From Ovis canadensis (Eukaryota; Chordata; Mammalia; Artiodactyla; Bovidae): a stretch of DNA of 64,000 nt. A model generated the notes under the pieces. That model saw only the letters and a program-made list of their open reading frames with translations, had not been told where the DNA came from and did no database searches. Both the position numbers and the translations under genes were made by a program. Location: positions 48,687,001 through 48,751,000 of the forward strand of contig NC_091256.1 of assembly GCF_042477335.2 (NCBI RefSeq). Reading direction: 5' to 3'. Positions within the stretch are counted from its first letter, which is position 1. Every line of letters begins with the position of its first letter. This document shows, in pieces, positions 11,151 through 23,199 of this stretch.

Positions 11151-11771
11151 AAGATCTGACACACAGAGTTAGCTCCTGGCAGCTGTCCTGCCGACCATGG
11201 TAGAGATCCACAGAGGCAGAAGGACACACTTTTCCCATTCCAGTGACACTGAAACTTGATCAGATCCAGACTCTGCTCAGAGCCCTTGACATTCCTAATG
11301 TCCAAACAACAGGCTCCCAAACCCCTGGGCAGTTTTTCAATACTGCCATAGTCTATAGCTTTGGTCATTTTCAAACTAGCTAGAGTCCTTAAGAAGGTAA
11401 AATCAAGGGCCCAAAGTGAATCATCAATGACTATTTAATATAATTGGCATTGTATGATTTGTGACACTTACTCTTGGAATCATTTTCTTTGTTCATGTGT
11501 TTGTTTAAACTCTTAGGAAATTTATGTCATTATTTTCCCTTTCATTAAAAGAAGTACAAAATAACTATGAATTCAATTCCATTGTAGACCAGAAAAGGTC
11601 TCTTTCACCTGTTTGTATTTTTCACGTCACTAAGCAAAATTCAAACATTTCCCCAAAGATACTGCTAATGGAAGCTGATGACGTTGCTCTTCATAGTAAA
11701 TGATAAATCTGATACCAATGACATTCATCAACCACTTTTTATCTTTTCTACGCAGCCTATATCTTTTATAT

Positions 11772-12680
11772 AGGCTGTATTTTGTCACCCTGCTTATTTA
11801 ACTTATATGTAGAGTACATCATGTGAAATGCTGGGCTGGATGAAGCACAAGCTGGAATCAAGATTGCCAGGAGAAATATCAATAACCTCAGATACACAGA
11901 TAACACCACCCTTATGGCAGAAACAGAAGAAGAACTAAAGAGCTTCTTGAGGAAAGTGAAACAGGAAAGTGAAATAGTTGGCTTAAAACTCAACATTCAG
12001 ACAACTAAGATCATGGCATCTAGTCCCATCACCTCATGGCAAATAGATGGAGAAACAATGGAAACAGTGACAGACTTTATTTTGGGGGGCTCCAAAATCA
12101 CTGCAGATGGTGACTGCAGCCATAAAATTAAAAGACACTCGCCCCTTGGAAGAAAAGTTATGACCAACCTAGAAAGCATATTCAAAAGCAGAGACATTAC
12201 TTTGCCAACAAAGGTCCATCTAGTCAAGGCTATGGTTTTTCCAGCAGTCATGTATGGATGTGAGAGTTGGACTATGAAGAAAGCTGAGCACAGCAGAATT
12301 GATGCTTTTAAACTGCGGTGTTGGAGAAAACTCTTGAGAGTCCCTTGGACAGCAAGGAGATCCAACCAGTCCATCCTAAAGGAGATCAATCCTTAGTATT
12401 CTTTGGAAGGACTGATGCTGAAGCTGAGACTCCAATACTTTGTCCACCTGATGTGAAGAACTGACTCATTGGGAAAGACCCTGATGCTGGAAGGGATTGG
12501 GGGCAGGAGGAGAAGGGGATGACAGAGGATGAGATGGTTGGGTGGCATCACTGACTCAAAGGACGTGAGTCTGAGTAGGCTCCGAGAGTTGATGATGGAC
12601 AAGGAAGCCTAGCATGCTGCAATCCAAGGGGTTGCAAAGAGTTGGACATGACTGAGTGACTGAACTGAACTGAACTGAAT
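11772..12680 (+). mobile_element. BovB LINE, 5'-truncated (3' third of the reverse transcriptase ORF and 3' end)
   Basis: The element begins inside the reverse transcriptase at 'gctgtattttgtcaccctgc' and runs through the palm, thumb and C-terminal region to the BovB 3' end and a 'ctgaactgaactgaa' tail. The catalytic YADD box has become YTDN (11893-11904), so one metal-binding aspartate is lost. The frame 11914-12396 covers the part just after the box. BovB is an RTE-clade non-LTR retrotransposon. Confidence 0.92.
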
Positions 12681-12789
12681 ATGCAGGCCATATTACATCA
12701 GGAGAGGGGTTTGATACTGTTCTTGTTGTTGCTTGCCTATCCTACTAGACTCGGCAATTTACAGATGTAAACTCTTCTTATCACAAACA

Positions 12790-12955
12790 ACAGAGTTAAT
12801 GTAATTATTCTCAGTATGAGATGAGAAGACTAGGGCTTAGAGAAATTAGATAATTGCCCAGGTTCCCATAACTAGTGAGTGTTAGGGTCAGAAATGTGTT
12901 TCTGGACAATCTGACTCTCTACACTAACTTGGGTTCCACTCTACTCCTTAACCAA
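12790..12955 (-). mobile_element. MIR SINE fragment, antisense
   Basis: The MIR core is seen in reverse: 'gagatgagaagactaggg', 'cttagagaaattagataa', 'ttgcccaggttcccataact', 'ctgactctctacac'. It is diverged but the order is right. Confidence 0.7.
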
Positions 12956-13289
12956 CATCTCTTAATCAACTTTACTGAGTCCCCTAAAGAGAAAATGGAA
13001 AAGAAAGATTTGACTCAATAAGCAAATGTACATTTGGTCACTTATTTTATTTTTCTCAATGTATTAAGTCCAGAATATATATTAAGTCACAATTCAAGGT
13101 TATTTTCTTCATGAAAACTTCCTGAGTAAACTTGTTTACTCACTACTTAATAAATCTATTCCTCACTCCTCCTTTTCTCACTGAAATCTAAATCTTTTAA
13201 ATTCGATAGATTTTAGTTGGCTACATATAGTATGTCTTCTTAAAAGAAGTGATACTTGTTTCTTTAAGTGGTGAAGGTTTTAGTAGTGG

Positions 13290-13310
13290 GAAAAAAAAAA
13301 AAAAAAGGAA
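13290..13310 (+). repeat. Poly(A) run
   Basis: A short homopolymer A run followed by AG-rich sequence. No retroelement body is recognised directly upstream. Confidence 0.7.
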
Positions 13311-13427
13311 GACGCAGCAGCTTATTCCATGCCTTCAGAAAGAGACTGTAAGGAAGGAAAGTGGGTGCCAGATGTGCTAAAATGCTAGACAGTTTGGAGT
13401 TCAAGTTGAGGCAGAGAAACAGAGAGG

Positions 13428-13668
13428 GTAGTAGCTCAGCTGGTAAAGAATCTGCCTGCAATGCAGGAGACCCCGGTTTGATTCCTGGGTCAGGAGGATC
13501 CCCCAGAAAAGGGACAGGCTACCGTGGTGGCTTAACTGGTAAAGAATCTGCCTGCATTGTGGGAGACCTGGGTTTGAGTCCTGGGTTGGGAAGATCCCCT
13601 GGAAAAGGGACAGGCTACCTAGTCCAATGCTAACCTGGAGAATTCCATGGACTATATAGTCCATGGAG
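13428..13668 (+). mobile_element. CHR-type tRNA-Glu SINE with tandem heads
   Basis: Two tRNA-Glu-like heads follow one another ('gctggtaaagaatctgcctg', then 'actggtaaagaatctgcctg'), each with its own B-box-like 'ggtttgattcctgg' or 'ggtttgagtcctgg' and a 'ggacaggctacc' end. A body with 'gaattccatggactatatag' follows. This head-to-tail arrangement is also present at 28850-29133. Confidence 0.85.
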
Positions 13669-14565
13669 TGGAATTTCACTTTCTTTCAGATAGGCCAAAA
13701 GTGGTAGTCAGACTTCACGTATTTGATTAAAAAAATGGTGAGTAAAGTGGTGGATTGACAGAGCTTAGGAAGTAAAGATATAAAATAACCCAGTAAACAC
13801 ATTTCTTGAAATCTAGCCTGAAAAAAAAAAAAACTATGAGGGAAAAGTTAAGTGCAGGAAGACATTCACAATAGCAAAAGTTTAAAAACATTGGAGCTAT
13901 CCAAATTTGGGAAAATAAATAATTAAATGCGGACATACATAGTGTGAAATATTATTACAGTTACTAAAAGTGGTAATAAAAAGTGAATAAATTTCATGTC
14001 ATTACACTTACTGTTGCTAATCTAGGTGAAATATATATACAGATGAATAAAGATTAGAAAAGAATGTATAGAAACTTTCAAAGTTTCAAAGAAATTTTAA
14101 CAAGTATTACTTTTGAAATTTTTTTCCTCAATTGTCCAAAGTTTCTGTAGCATTTTCTATGTAATACATTACATACCATATAATAAATAATGATATATTT
14201 ACTATACATACACAGTGACAAGCCATTATGTGTATGGCAACATTCAGGATTTTTCTCTATAGTATTTCTATAGTATCACTATTGAAAAAGGGTATTTAAT
14301 ATGCACATTTATAGAAATCAATAGACTGATTATACATTTTAAACTGGTATTTTAATCATTTTCCTCTTTTTCTTGACTTCTCCCTCCACTTTCCTCTGTC
14401 ATTTTCCTATCCCACTCCAATAATCTAAAAAGTATCCACCAATGAAATTTCAGTGGCTTAACACAATAACAATTTGTCACTTGTTTCAAATCTGAGGAAG
14501 ATAAGGTCGTCTTCTTCCAATTTGTAACTATACCATCTGAAACATATGACCTTTAAAATCACTAT
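13669..14565. other. Unique AT-rich stretch
   Basis: No gene or well-defined repeat is recognised. The AT-rich sequence around 13730-14350 could contain an old LINE remnant, but I cannot assign it. Confidence 0.4.
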
Positions 14566-14793
14566 GGGGCTTTCCAGGTGGAGCTAGTGGTAAAGAACCT
14601 GCCTGCCAATGCAGGAAATGTAAGAGATGGGGGTTTGATCCCTGGGTCGGGAAGATCCCATTGAGGAGGGCATGGCAACACACTCCAGTATTCTTGCCTG
14701 GAGAATTCCACATACAGAGGAGCCTGGCGGGCTATAGTCCATAACATCGCACAGATTCAGACATGGTTGAAGTGACTTAGCCTGCACGCGTAC
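14566..14793 (+). mobile_element. Bov-tA SINE, near full length
   Basis: It begins 'ggggctttccaggtggagc' (tRNA head), continues with 'gggtttgatccctgggtc' (B-box region) and the Bov-A body, and ends 'gtgacttagcctgcacgc'. The substitutions are typical of a moderately old copy. Confidence 0.9.
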
Positions 14794-14895
14794 AAGAGGT
14801 GTTTTAAACTATTTTGGCCTGAAGGTGACACACAAATTCTACTCACGGACCATCAGCAAGTTCTAATCCCGGACCATCAGCTGAATTAATTATAT

Positions 14896-14977
14896 AGGGA
14901 GCCTGGTGGGCTGCCATCTATGGGGTCACACAGAGCCAGACACGACTGAAGTGACATAGCAGCAGCAGCAGCAGCTG
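14896..14977 (+). mobile_element. Bov-A2 SINE, 3' end only
   Basis: Only the last ~80 bp of a Bov-A2 remain: 'ggagcctggtgggctgcc', 'gacacgactgaagtgaca', then an (AGC)n tail of about four units. The AGC-repeat tail distinguishes Bov-A2 from Bov-tA. Confidence 0.85.
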
Positions 14978-15587
14978 ACCTGCAAAAGAGGCTGCAAAAT
15001 CAAGGCAGCTCATGGCGCATATAGTGAGCACTGTCATTGTGACAAATAGCCCTTTTCCACCTTCCTTTCCATAGTCAATGTCTTCTCAAAAGAGACAACC
15101 CAAAGTCCTGTTCATGGGGCTGCCTCCATCTCAGAGTCCAGGATGTAGACTAGCATCTCCATCAAGACTGGAGAACTTTGAACTAAATACCCAAGAGATC
15201 ATCACACGCCCAGCCCCCTGCCCAAAATGTCAATAAATAGTGTTGGAACATTAAACATCCCCATTCTGAAAGGGAAGAATGGAAGATACAGAGCAGTGAC
15301 TGGTTCATAGCAATTCTGAAGTGCTCTGGGCAGGCCACATAAAAGCTTCTCAGCTGACACAGAGGTGTGTATGTAGGATAGCACCTTGGGCAGTCCCAAG
15401 TCTGCTCTCTGAAAGAATTTTCACTGTCCACTGTTCTCAGCAACCTTTGTCTTCCCATCTGAAAGTTCTTTTTGAATATCCTCCTTGTCCATACCTGGAA
15501 AAGTCATTTAGGGAATACACCGTCCTTGGAACTGTATACCTTTCTCAATCTATTTTCTGCTTGCAGAAGTTGAGGTCCCAAGGGCCT
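14978..15587. other. Unique sequence
   Basis: No repeat family is recognised. Frames of 91-100 codons exist on both strands (15183-15458 minus, 15321-15623 plus) and overlap each other. Neither carries a recognisable domain. Confidence 0.45.
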
Positions 15588-17003
15588 ACTTTTTTTTTTT
15601 TTCACAGATTTATTGAGTTATAATTGATATATAAGTTGCCTTATTTAAAATATAATTTGATATGTTTTTGCATATATATATAGATAGAAACCATCATTTC
15701 AGATGATAAACATATCCATCACATATCAAATTTCTTCAGGTCCTTAGAATTCTTTCCACCTCCCTTTTTGCCTCCGCCCCCACTTATACTTAAGTAATAA
15801 CTGATCTGCTTTCTAGATCATTTCATTTTCTCAAATTTTTTATTCATGGATGCATACAGTATATACTTTTTTCTTTTTTGGTCTGTCTGCTTTTAGTCAG
15901 CATGATTATTTCAATATTCAATATTATTCATATTTCAAATGAATATTGAATAATCCATACTGAGTTGCAAGCCTGAACATCTTCTTTCTTCTTATTACTG
16001 AGTAGCATTTCATCGTATGCTATAGTTTATCTTTTCCACTGTTAATAGATATGTGGGTTGTTTCTAGTTTTCAAATATGGCCAGTACAGCTGCTATGACA
16101 CTCAAGAACACGTCTTTGTATGTGAATATAAATTTGTTTTGCTTAAATACCTAAGAGTAGAATGACTAGGTCATATGGTTGCTCTACTTTTTAAGTTTCA
16201 AAATCCCACCAAACTATTTTCCAAATTGTGTACATGCGTTCATTTGTGTCCAACTCTTTGTAACTCTATGAACTGTAGCCCTCCAGGCTCCTCTGTCAAC
16301 GGGATTCTCCAGGAAAGAACTGGAATGGGATGCCATTTCCTACTCCCGAGAGGTCTTTCCAACCCAGGGATCAAACCCACATTTCTCACATCTCCTGAAT
16401 CGGGCAGATGGGTTCTTTACCTCTAGTTCCACCTGGGAAGCCCAAGTAATTGCACCATTTTATATTCCACCAGCAGTTTATGAGGGTTTCAATTTCTCTA
16501 CATTTAGTATGGTCAGTCTTTCTAATAGGCATGTAGCATGAACTTCTTGTAGCTTGGACTTTTATTTCAAAAGCGGTCAATGACTCTCAACTCCTTTTTG
16601 TGTACTTATTTGCCATCAGTATCTATCCTTTGGTGAAGTGTCAGGTATACTCTTTTGACCTTTTCTGATTGGGCTATTTGTTTTCCTATTGAATCTGGCG
16701 AGTTTCTTCTATATTCTGGATATAAATAGTTTATCAGATATGTGATTTTCAGTCATTTTTGCTCAGAGACATGTCTTTTCATAATAGTATCTTTCAAAGA
16801 GCAGAAATTCTTAATTTTGATGAAGTCCAATTTATCGATTTTATTCTTTTGTGGATCATGCTTTTGATATTATAGCTAATAAATCTTTTCCTAAGTTAAG
16901 ATCATAAAGATTCCATGAGTGGTTTCAATTGCGTGTTTTATAGTTTAAGGTGTTACATTTAACACCTTATGACCAATTTGAGTGATTTTAATATATATAT
17001 GGT
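15588..17003 (-). mobile_element. Old L1 3' part, antisense, interrupted
   Basis: A T run at 15588-15602 is the reversed L1 poly(A) tail. To its right is the reverse of the L1 3' UTR and of the end of ORF2 (for example 'actgagtagcatttcatcg', 'tcaaaatcccaccaaact', 'ttttgatgaagtccaattta'). A Bov-tA (16226-16443) sits inside it and a BovB interrupts its right end. All coding capacity is lost. Confidence 0.8.
16226..16443 (-). mobile_element. Bov-tA SINE, antisense, inside L1
   Basis: Reverse complement of a full Bov-tA, from the Bov-A body ('ccctccaggctcctctg') to the tRNA head ending 'ccacctgggaagccc'. The L1 sequence continues on both sides ('caccaaactattttccaaa' and 'gcaccattttatattccacc'), so the SINE is the younger insertion. 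Confidence 0.9.
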
Positions 17004-17005
17004 AC

Positions 17006-17566
17006 AAGATCACTGCAGATGGTGACTGTAGCCATGAAATTAAAAGACACTTGCTCCTTGGAAGAAAAGCTATGACAAACCTAGATAGCATATTAAAGAT
17101 CAGAGACATTACTTTGCTGACAAAGGTCCATCTAATCAAAGCTATGGTTTTTCCAGTAGTCATGATGGATGTGAGGGTTGGGTCATTAAGAACACTGTGT
17201 GCCAAAGAATTGATGCTTTTGAGCTGTGGTGTTGGAGAATACTCTTGAGAGTCCCTTGGACTGCAAGGAGATCCAACTAGTCAGTTCTAAAGGAAATCAG
17301 TCGTGAATATTCATTGGAGGGACTGATGCTGAGGCTAAAGCTCCAGAACTTTGGCCACATGATGTGAAGAGCCAAAAGACCCTGATGCTGGAAAAGATTG
17401 AAGGCAGGATGAGAAGGGGACAATGGAGGATGAGATGATTGGATGGCATCACTGACTCAATGGACATGAGTTTGAGCAAGCTCCAAGAGATGGTGAGGGA
17501 CAGGAGGCCTGGTGTCCATGGGGTCGCAAAGAGTTGGATACAACTGAGCAACTGAGCAACCAACAC
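17006..17566 (+). mobile_element. BovB LINE, 3' end, inserted beside or in L1
   Basis: About 560 bp from the C-terminal part of the BovB ORF ('atcactgcagatggtgactg' onward) to the 3' end ('gcaaagagttggatacaact'). Antisense L1 sequence lies on both sides, but of different L1 regions, so this may mark a junction or deletion rather than a simple insertion. No continuous frame remains. Confidence 0.9.
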
Positions 17567-17579
17567 AGCACAGTTATAG

Positions 17580-18885
17580 GACAACTCATTGAAGCTCTGC
17601 TCATCCTTTTTTCACTTTCTGTGATTCATTTTGAATAGTTTCTATGAGTGCTTTTTAATTCACCAATCTTTTCCTCTACATTGTCTAATCTACTTTCAGT
17701 TCTGTCCAGTGTATTTTTCATTTTTGACATTGTAATTTTCATTTTTAGAAGTTCTGTTTAGTTCTCTCTTATACTTTCCATTATTTGTTTTACATATTCA
17801 AGTTATTCTCTAGCTTCTCAAACATATAAATGCACTTACAATTTTTTAATAATTTATTTTCTTGATATATAATTGATATATAATTTTCTTGATATATAAT
17901 CTACAATGTTGTAATTAGTTTCAGGTATACAGCAAAGTGATTCAGGTAGATATATACACTCTTTTAAAATTTCTTTTCCTATAATTGTTTTATTATCCTT
18001 GCCTACTTATTCTGTCATTTGTATCATTTATAATTTGATTTTGATCAATTGATTTTTTCCACATTAGTTTTTATTTACTGCAGGCTTGTTAATTTCTTAT
18101 TGGATGCCAGACATTGTGAATTTGACTTTGTTGATGGCTAGGGAGTTCTTTTGTTTATTTGTTTTCCTGTAAATATTTTTGAGCTTTATTCTGAGATGTT
18201 GTTAAATTATTTGGGAACACTTGGATCCTTTGGATTTTGCTTTAAAGTTCTGTTAGACATAGCAGTGTTGAGTCAGTGACTAATTTTTCCTTACCTCGAG
18301 GGAAAAATAATCCTTCTCAGTACTCCAATCAAAGATCTATACATTATAATTTTTTTCTCACTCTTGCTTGCAGGATTGTTCCTTCCAATCCTTTTAGAAG
18401 CTTTCCCCTCAGTCTTGGGTATTTCATTGCACATATATGTTGAGCTAATTAATGAATTAGCTCAATATTTGAGAAGAACCCTCTACAGATATCCAGAATT
18501 TTCTCATTGTGCAGCTCTCTTCGCTCTGATACTCTGTCTGCAAAATCTAGTCATGTTTTTGTACCATCCAGGCTCCCAACTCTATCTTCTCAACTCAGGG
18601 AAAATGCCTCTTCTGTAACTCCCCCAGTCTGTGTCCTGACTGGAAAGATTTTCCTGGGCTTTAAGCTGGAATTGTAGGGCTCACTTACTTTGTCTACCAT
18701 CTTTCAAAGATCATTTTTCTTCATTGTGTCATGCCTGATATCTTGAAAATCAATTTTTCTATGTTGTCTTGGTTTCTTGGTTGCTTTTATGTGGGATGGT
18801 AATTTATTTTGATGGTAAGTGGAAGTCTCCATATCTTGGACAAAATCTGACAGTGGTCTAAGCTACTGGTTTCTTTGGCAATGTA
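17580..18885 (-). mobile_element. Old L1 5' region / ORF1 side, antisense
   Basis: The run of phrases such as 'gtgattcattttgaatagtt', 'ccagtgtatttttcattttt', 'ggatgccagacattgtgaat' and 'agcttta(a)ttctgagatg' is the well-known antisense form of the 5' half of old mammalian L1, possibly a HAL1-type element. Together with 15588-17003 it could be one L1 that has lost ORF2, or two separate insertions. Confidence 0.6.
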
Positions 18886-20049
18886 ATTCCTTAAAATCTT
18901 GATTGGCTCAACACTTAAGAAATGTAGGAGACTTCTCATCTACTAGCTCAGTTCCATGTGCCAGTAACCACACCCTAAATCTTACTGAGGCATAGTTTTC
19001 AGATCTGCTTTATGTCTTTGCTTTCTTATCTCTACACTTGTCTTTCTCAACTTAATAATAGCCACCTGAAGGCTTTTAGGCTTAGAAGTGAGAAATCTGA
19101 AAGTGATCACTTGTGCCAACAAGAAGTTTTTATGGGATGACTACTCTTAATTTTTTTTTCTATCTTATACTTTTTGAGGTTGATAAGTAATCAGTTTTTC
19201 CAACCCTTCATGATCCCAAATTTCTCACCTCTGTAATCCTTGTAACTTCTTGAAAATTGGCCATTTTCCCCCACCCTGAGTTCACTTTCTTATAAGATTT
19301 TGATGAAAGCATTCAGCAGTAGTCAATATTCACTGCTAATTGTTGTCTTTTCTAATCTCTTCTGCTATGCATGTGGTCTAGCCTAATACCCAAGTTACCC
19401 CAAATGATAATTTTATCTTTACTTTTTCTTGGGGGTGTAGGTGGGGCTCTGAATAACATCAATTCTTTCTTTCCTCTGATGTCAGTTTTCTCACTGTCTG
19501 CTTCACACTAAAATGAAGCATATATTTTAGATTCTTAAATTTCAGCAATATCTCATTTGAAAATATTAGTCTCTGGATTGGGATAATTAATGTAGCTGCT
19601 ATAAGAGAAAAATTTCAAAGACTTAACAAAACAAGCTTAATTTTCCAAAGTTTAATGTAGATTGGCAGTATTCCTCAGACTTGCTATGCCATCTGGAACA
19701 TGTAGCCTCCAAGTTTTCCAAAGCAAGGGAAGGGAGAAATGCAGGAAACAAATCATTTCTTAACTGCCTCATTTTTTTTCCTCTCAGTTCATTGATCAGA
19801 GCTTGTCATGTGGCTCCAGCCTAGCTCCAAAGATAGGAAATGCTGGGAACTATAAGGAAATAATTGGGAGAGACAAGGGAGACACAATAATTAACTAACT
19901 CTCCAATAGGATGCTAATAACTTTGTATGGTGCCATTCACATTTGCTCTATAGTCACATCTTTCTATGTATAAGTGTACTGTAACTATGCAGAGAATATA
20001 CTATAAACATATAATCTTATCATTGCATATAAATACATGTATATATATG
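18886..20049. other. Mostly unique AT-rich sequence
   Basis: No gene is recognised. The first few hundred bases may be a continuation of old L1 sequence, but the match is too weak to call. Confidence 0.4.
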
Positions 20050-20169
20050 TGAAGTTGTGAAGTCGCTCAGTCATGTCCAACTCTTTGTGACCCCATGAAC
20101 TGTAGCCACCAGGCTCCTCCATCCATGGAATTTTCTAGGCAAGAGTACTGAAGTGGGTTGTCATTTCCT

Positions 20170-20174
<5 letters not shown>
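20050..20174 (-). mobile_element. Bov-A-type SINE fragment, antisense
   Basis: Reverse of the Bov-A body: 'gaagtcgctcagtcatgtcc', 'ccaccaggctcctccatcc', 'caagagtactgaagtgggtt'. The fragment ends directly in a (TA)n tract, and the tRNA head is absent. Confidence 0.85.

Positions 20175-20175
<1 letters not shown>

Positions 20176-20207
<32 letters not shown>
20176..20207. repeat. (TA)n microsatellite
   Basis: A pure TA run of about 16 units abuts the 5' end of the adjacent antisense SINE fragment. Confidence 0.95.
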
Positions 20208-20210
<3 letters not shown>

Positions 20211-20214
20211 CATT

Positions 20215-22480
20215 TTTTTCTAAAAAATGGACTCATATTTATATACTATTTTTATCTTCCTTTTTATTTAGAAATATCTACTGGAAATCTCTCCAAGTTA
20301 TCTTCTAGACCTCCATTTTCATTCTTTTTAATGATTCCATAATATTCCCTGATGTAGCTGTACCATAAGTTACTCTTTCTATACTGAGATATATTTACTT
20401 TATTAGCTTGTTCTCATCAGTATCAACTGTGTTTTAATGTTGTTGCTGTTCAGTTGCTTAGTTGTGTCCCACTCTTTGTGACCCCATGGACTGCATGCCA
20501 GGCTTCCCTGTCCATCACCAACTCCTGGAGCTTGCTCAAACTCATGTTCATTAAGTTGGTGGTGCCATATATGTTTTAATATATCTAATCATATAAAATT
20601 CTCTTCTAGAAATTAATGGCTTTTCTCCCTCTTTGAGATAGCTATTAAAGAGTGGGATTTACTGGGTTAAAGTTTATGTGTTTTGTTAACTTTAGTATTT
20701 TGCCAGATTAGTGGTCATAAAGGCTGAAAATATTCATGTTTCCACCAGCAGTATATGAGAACTCATATCTCCATAAATGTGATAATAGATGTTTCAATAT
20801 TTTTTATTTTTATAAGTTTAATGGGAAGTAAAGAGAATTATGGAAATGCAAATTAAAGTAAGGATATCTTCATATATTGGTTGGCCATTTGGTTGCCTCT
20901 TTATATCCTTTGCTATTAAGATTCACACCCTTTTTTTGTCATTTAGTAGGAAGTTTCCAACATAATAGTAAACACCTAGTGATCTTCTGAATTTCAAATA
21001 TTTTTCCCAAATCAATGTTTAAAATGCTTTGGGTATATTTCTAAATAACAAAATATTTAATATTAAAATGTGAGATGTGACATTTTATCATTCAAAATAC
21101 TTAAAGCAATTTAAAATTAGAATTGTATATTAAAATTAAAAGTTTAATTTTCATATTATCAAAAGTCTTTTATACTGATGAGTCCGTCCTGCTCCTGGAT
21201 TGTACTTATTGGGTACTGGATTTTCTTGTCATATTTTATTTATTTATTTATTTTTTACGTATTTAAGGTTTTAACCCATATGGAATTAATTTTTTTTCTA
21301 TAAAATAGGGTTCAGTTTTATTTTTTCAGATGGGTGGCTTTCTGTGCCAGCACTGTTTAGTAAATAATTCATTATTTTTCTCTCTTTTCATATATCAAAT
21401 CTTATATTTTCTGGGATTGTTTATTTTTTTCTACTGATCTATTTGTTTCTTCCTATGCCTATAACAATCCTAATGCAATTTCAACTATTTACTTGTAATA
21501 TTCTGATAGTAAGGCAAGTCCCTACCACTATTCATCTTTATCAAAATTTATTTGGCTATTCTCAAAAATGTTTGCTTCATTGTAAACTTTGATGTCTTTT
21601 CACTTTCCCCAAATCTCTGTAAGGATTAAAAATGAGATTACTTTAAATTTAAACAATAACTTTCTGAAAGTTTGTGGTTTTATTATATCAAATCTTTTCA
21701 TCAAAGAATGTGGAAAACTTTTCAAAAAATGGTTAGAAAAAAATTAGTTATGAACACATCTGTTTCTGGTACTGTTTTTGATGGTAAATCGTTAACCTTT
21801 TGACAATCTCTTCTGGGGTAATTGATCATTGCAGTTTTCCTGAATCATCTTTGGTAATTTAATTTTGTTAGGAAATTATTATTTTCTGACTTCTCCAAAT
21901 TTGTTGCTAAAAGTTTGATGTAATACTGTTTTATAATTTTTCATCTTTTATGAATCTATGATGCCGCTTTTAAAATTCCTGCAGTTTTGTGAGAGTTTTT
22001 AATCACATTACCACTTTTTCCTTCTTAAAAAATCTGTAGGATTATGTCTTTCCTCATCAGTCCTTTTAATTGAAGATTGGACCTTTATTTGAACTTGAGG
22101 GAATCTAATACTTTTTTACTGCTTCACTTCCTTTTGTGATCTCTTCTTTCAGAACTTCCATCATTTATATGTGAGGCTCCTGCTCTTTTTTCTGCATGCA
22201 TTCCATATTTTTGTAATATTATGTTGTGCTTTGAGATATTACTTTTGTTTGCTATCTTGGACCACTACTTTGAGTCTAGGTGTTAACCAATAACTCCATC
22301 AACTTATTTACGGAAATGCTCAGCTCAAAAATTACACATACAGAAGATACTTTGGAGTTGCATTTGAAGCTTTATGAATTGTGTTCTATCTCCTTTAGCA
22401 GCTGTGTGGGGAATTTCATGCATTATTGTCTACCTTCTTTTTGTAGACTGTTGGGCTCTCATCAACTGATCGCTTTTCTT
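20215..22480 (-). mobile_element. Old L1 3' half, antisense, interrupted by a BovB tail
   Basis: The reverse-orientation phrases 'ttccaccagcagtatatgag', 'ctgtgccagcactgtttagt', 'aaggcaagtccctaccacta' and 'atttggctattctcaaaaat' follow the order of the 3' half of old L1 (L1M type). It is strongly diverged. The part right of about 21900 is the least certain. Confidence 0.6.
20441..20568 (-). mobile_element. BovB LINE 3' end, antisense
   Basis: Reverse of the BovB terminal segment: 'gttcagttgcttagttgtg', 'ccatggactgcatgccagg', 'tccatcaccaactcctgg', 'gcttgctcaaactcatg'. It interrupts L1 sequence (target flank 'gttttaatg' and 'gttttaatatat'). Confidence 0.85.
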
Positions 22481-22952
22481 TATGAGCCCATTGACTAGTT
22501 ATTGGACCATCTCAAATTGACTATAAGCTCTTGAATTGTGCAAGGTGAAGCAGACATTACAAACAAGAAGACTCTTATTGAAGGACTGAATGAAAACCTT
22601 CTTGTTTCCTAGCCTCCATCTCATCTAATCCCAGGTATAATGAGAGTTCAACCATTGTTTTGCTTCTCCTTAGCCTTTTGAAGACCAGAAGACTAAGTAC
22701 CTTCAGTGGAACTAATGCCAAACTTCTTCCAAGGATCCATCCTGTTTCAGAACCAGGTACTTTCCCGGTTTCTCAATCTTCATCTTGGAGATCTCCAGGC
22801 TCTCCAAGACCATATAGAAGAAGGCCCTATACAACATTTCTTCTCTTGGTGTCCCATAGAACTTGGGTTTCATTAGAACATGAGTGTATACCAAACAGCT
22901 TCAGAGGTCTGGAGACTCAAAAAGCAGACTAGACTAAAGTTGAAATAAAAGC
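22481..22952. other. Unique sequence with a weak minus-strand frame
   Basis: A minus-strand frame ends at 22712 and has an internal ATG about 53 codons from its end. I do not recognise the product and see no A-tail or target duplication that would mark a retrocopy. It may be chance. Confidence 0.35.
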
Positions 22953-22996
22953 GGGGGGGGAGGGTGGTGGGGGGGGTGGTGGGGTGGGGGTGGGTG
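22953..22996 (+). repeat. G-rich low-complexity tract (G-quadruplex-prone)
   Basis: Almost only G and T (with one A) on the plus strand, containing many G runs of three or more separated by one to three bases. This meets the usual G3+N1-7 quadruplex pattern several times over. The reverse strand correspondingly gives a long C-rich tract. Confidence 0.9.
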
Positions 22997-23199
22997 AGAT
23001 ATACATTCGGTTACCACTTTCCTAGAAACTTCCCACCATTTTCTATAGAAATGATGGAAATTGGGAGAACACAGTAACAGAGTGATGAGGACTGTGAAAA
23101 ACAAGGCACTCCAATTGTTGCCAACTGGGAAGGCAGACACTGTGTTGCTACATCTTTCCATTTTTTCAAAGCAGTCATCAATCCAGAATTTTATGTGCA

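Noticed and set aside
22712..22894. Minus-strand frame ending in 'KYLVLKQDGSLEEVWH'
   Set aside because: It looks somewhat protein-like, but I recognise no family, the listed start is TTG, a stop lies three codons upstream, and no poly(A) or target duplication marks a retrocopy. Not supported as a gene.
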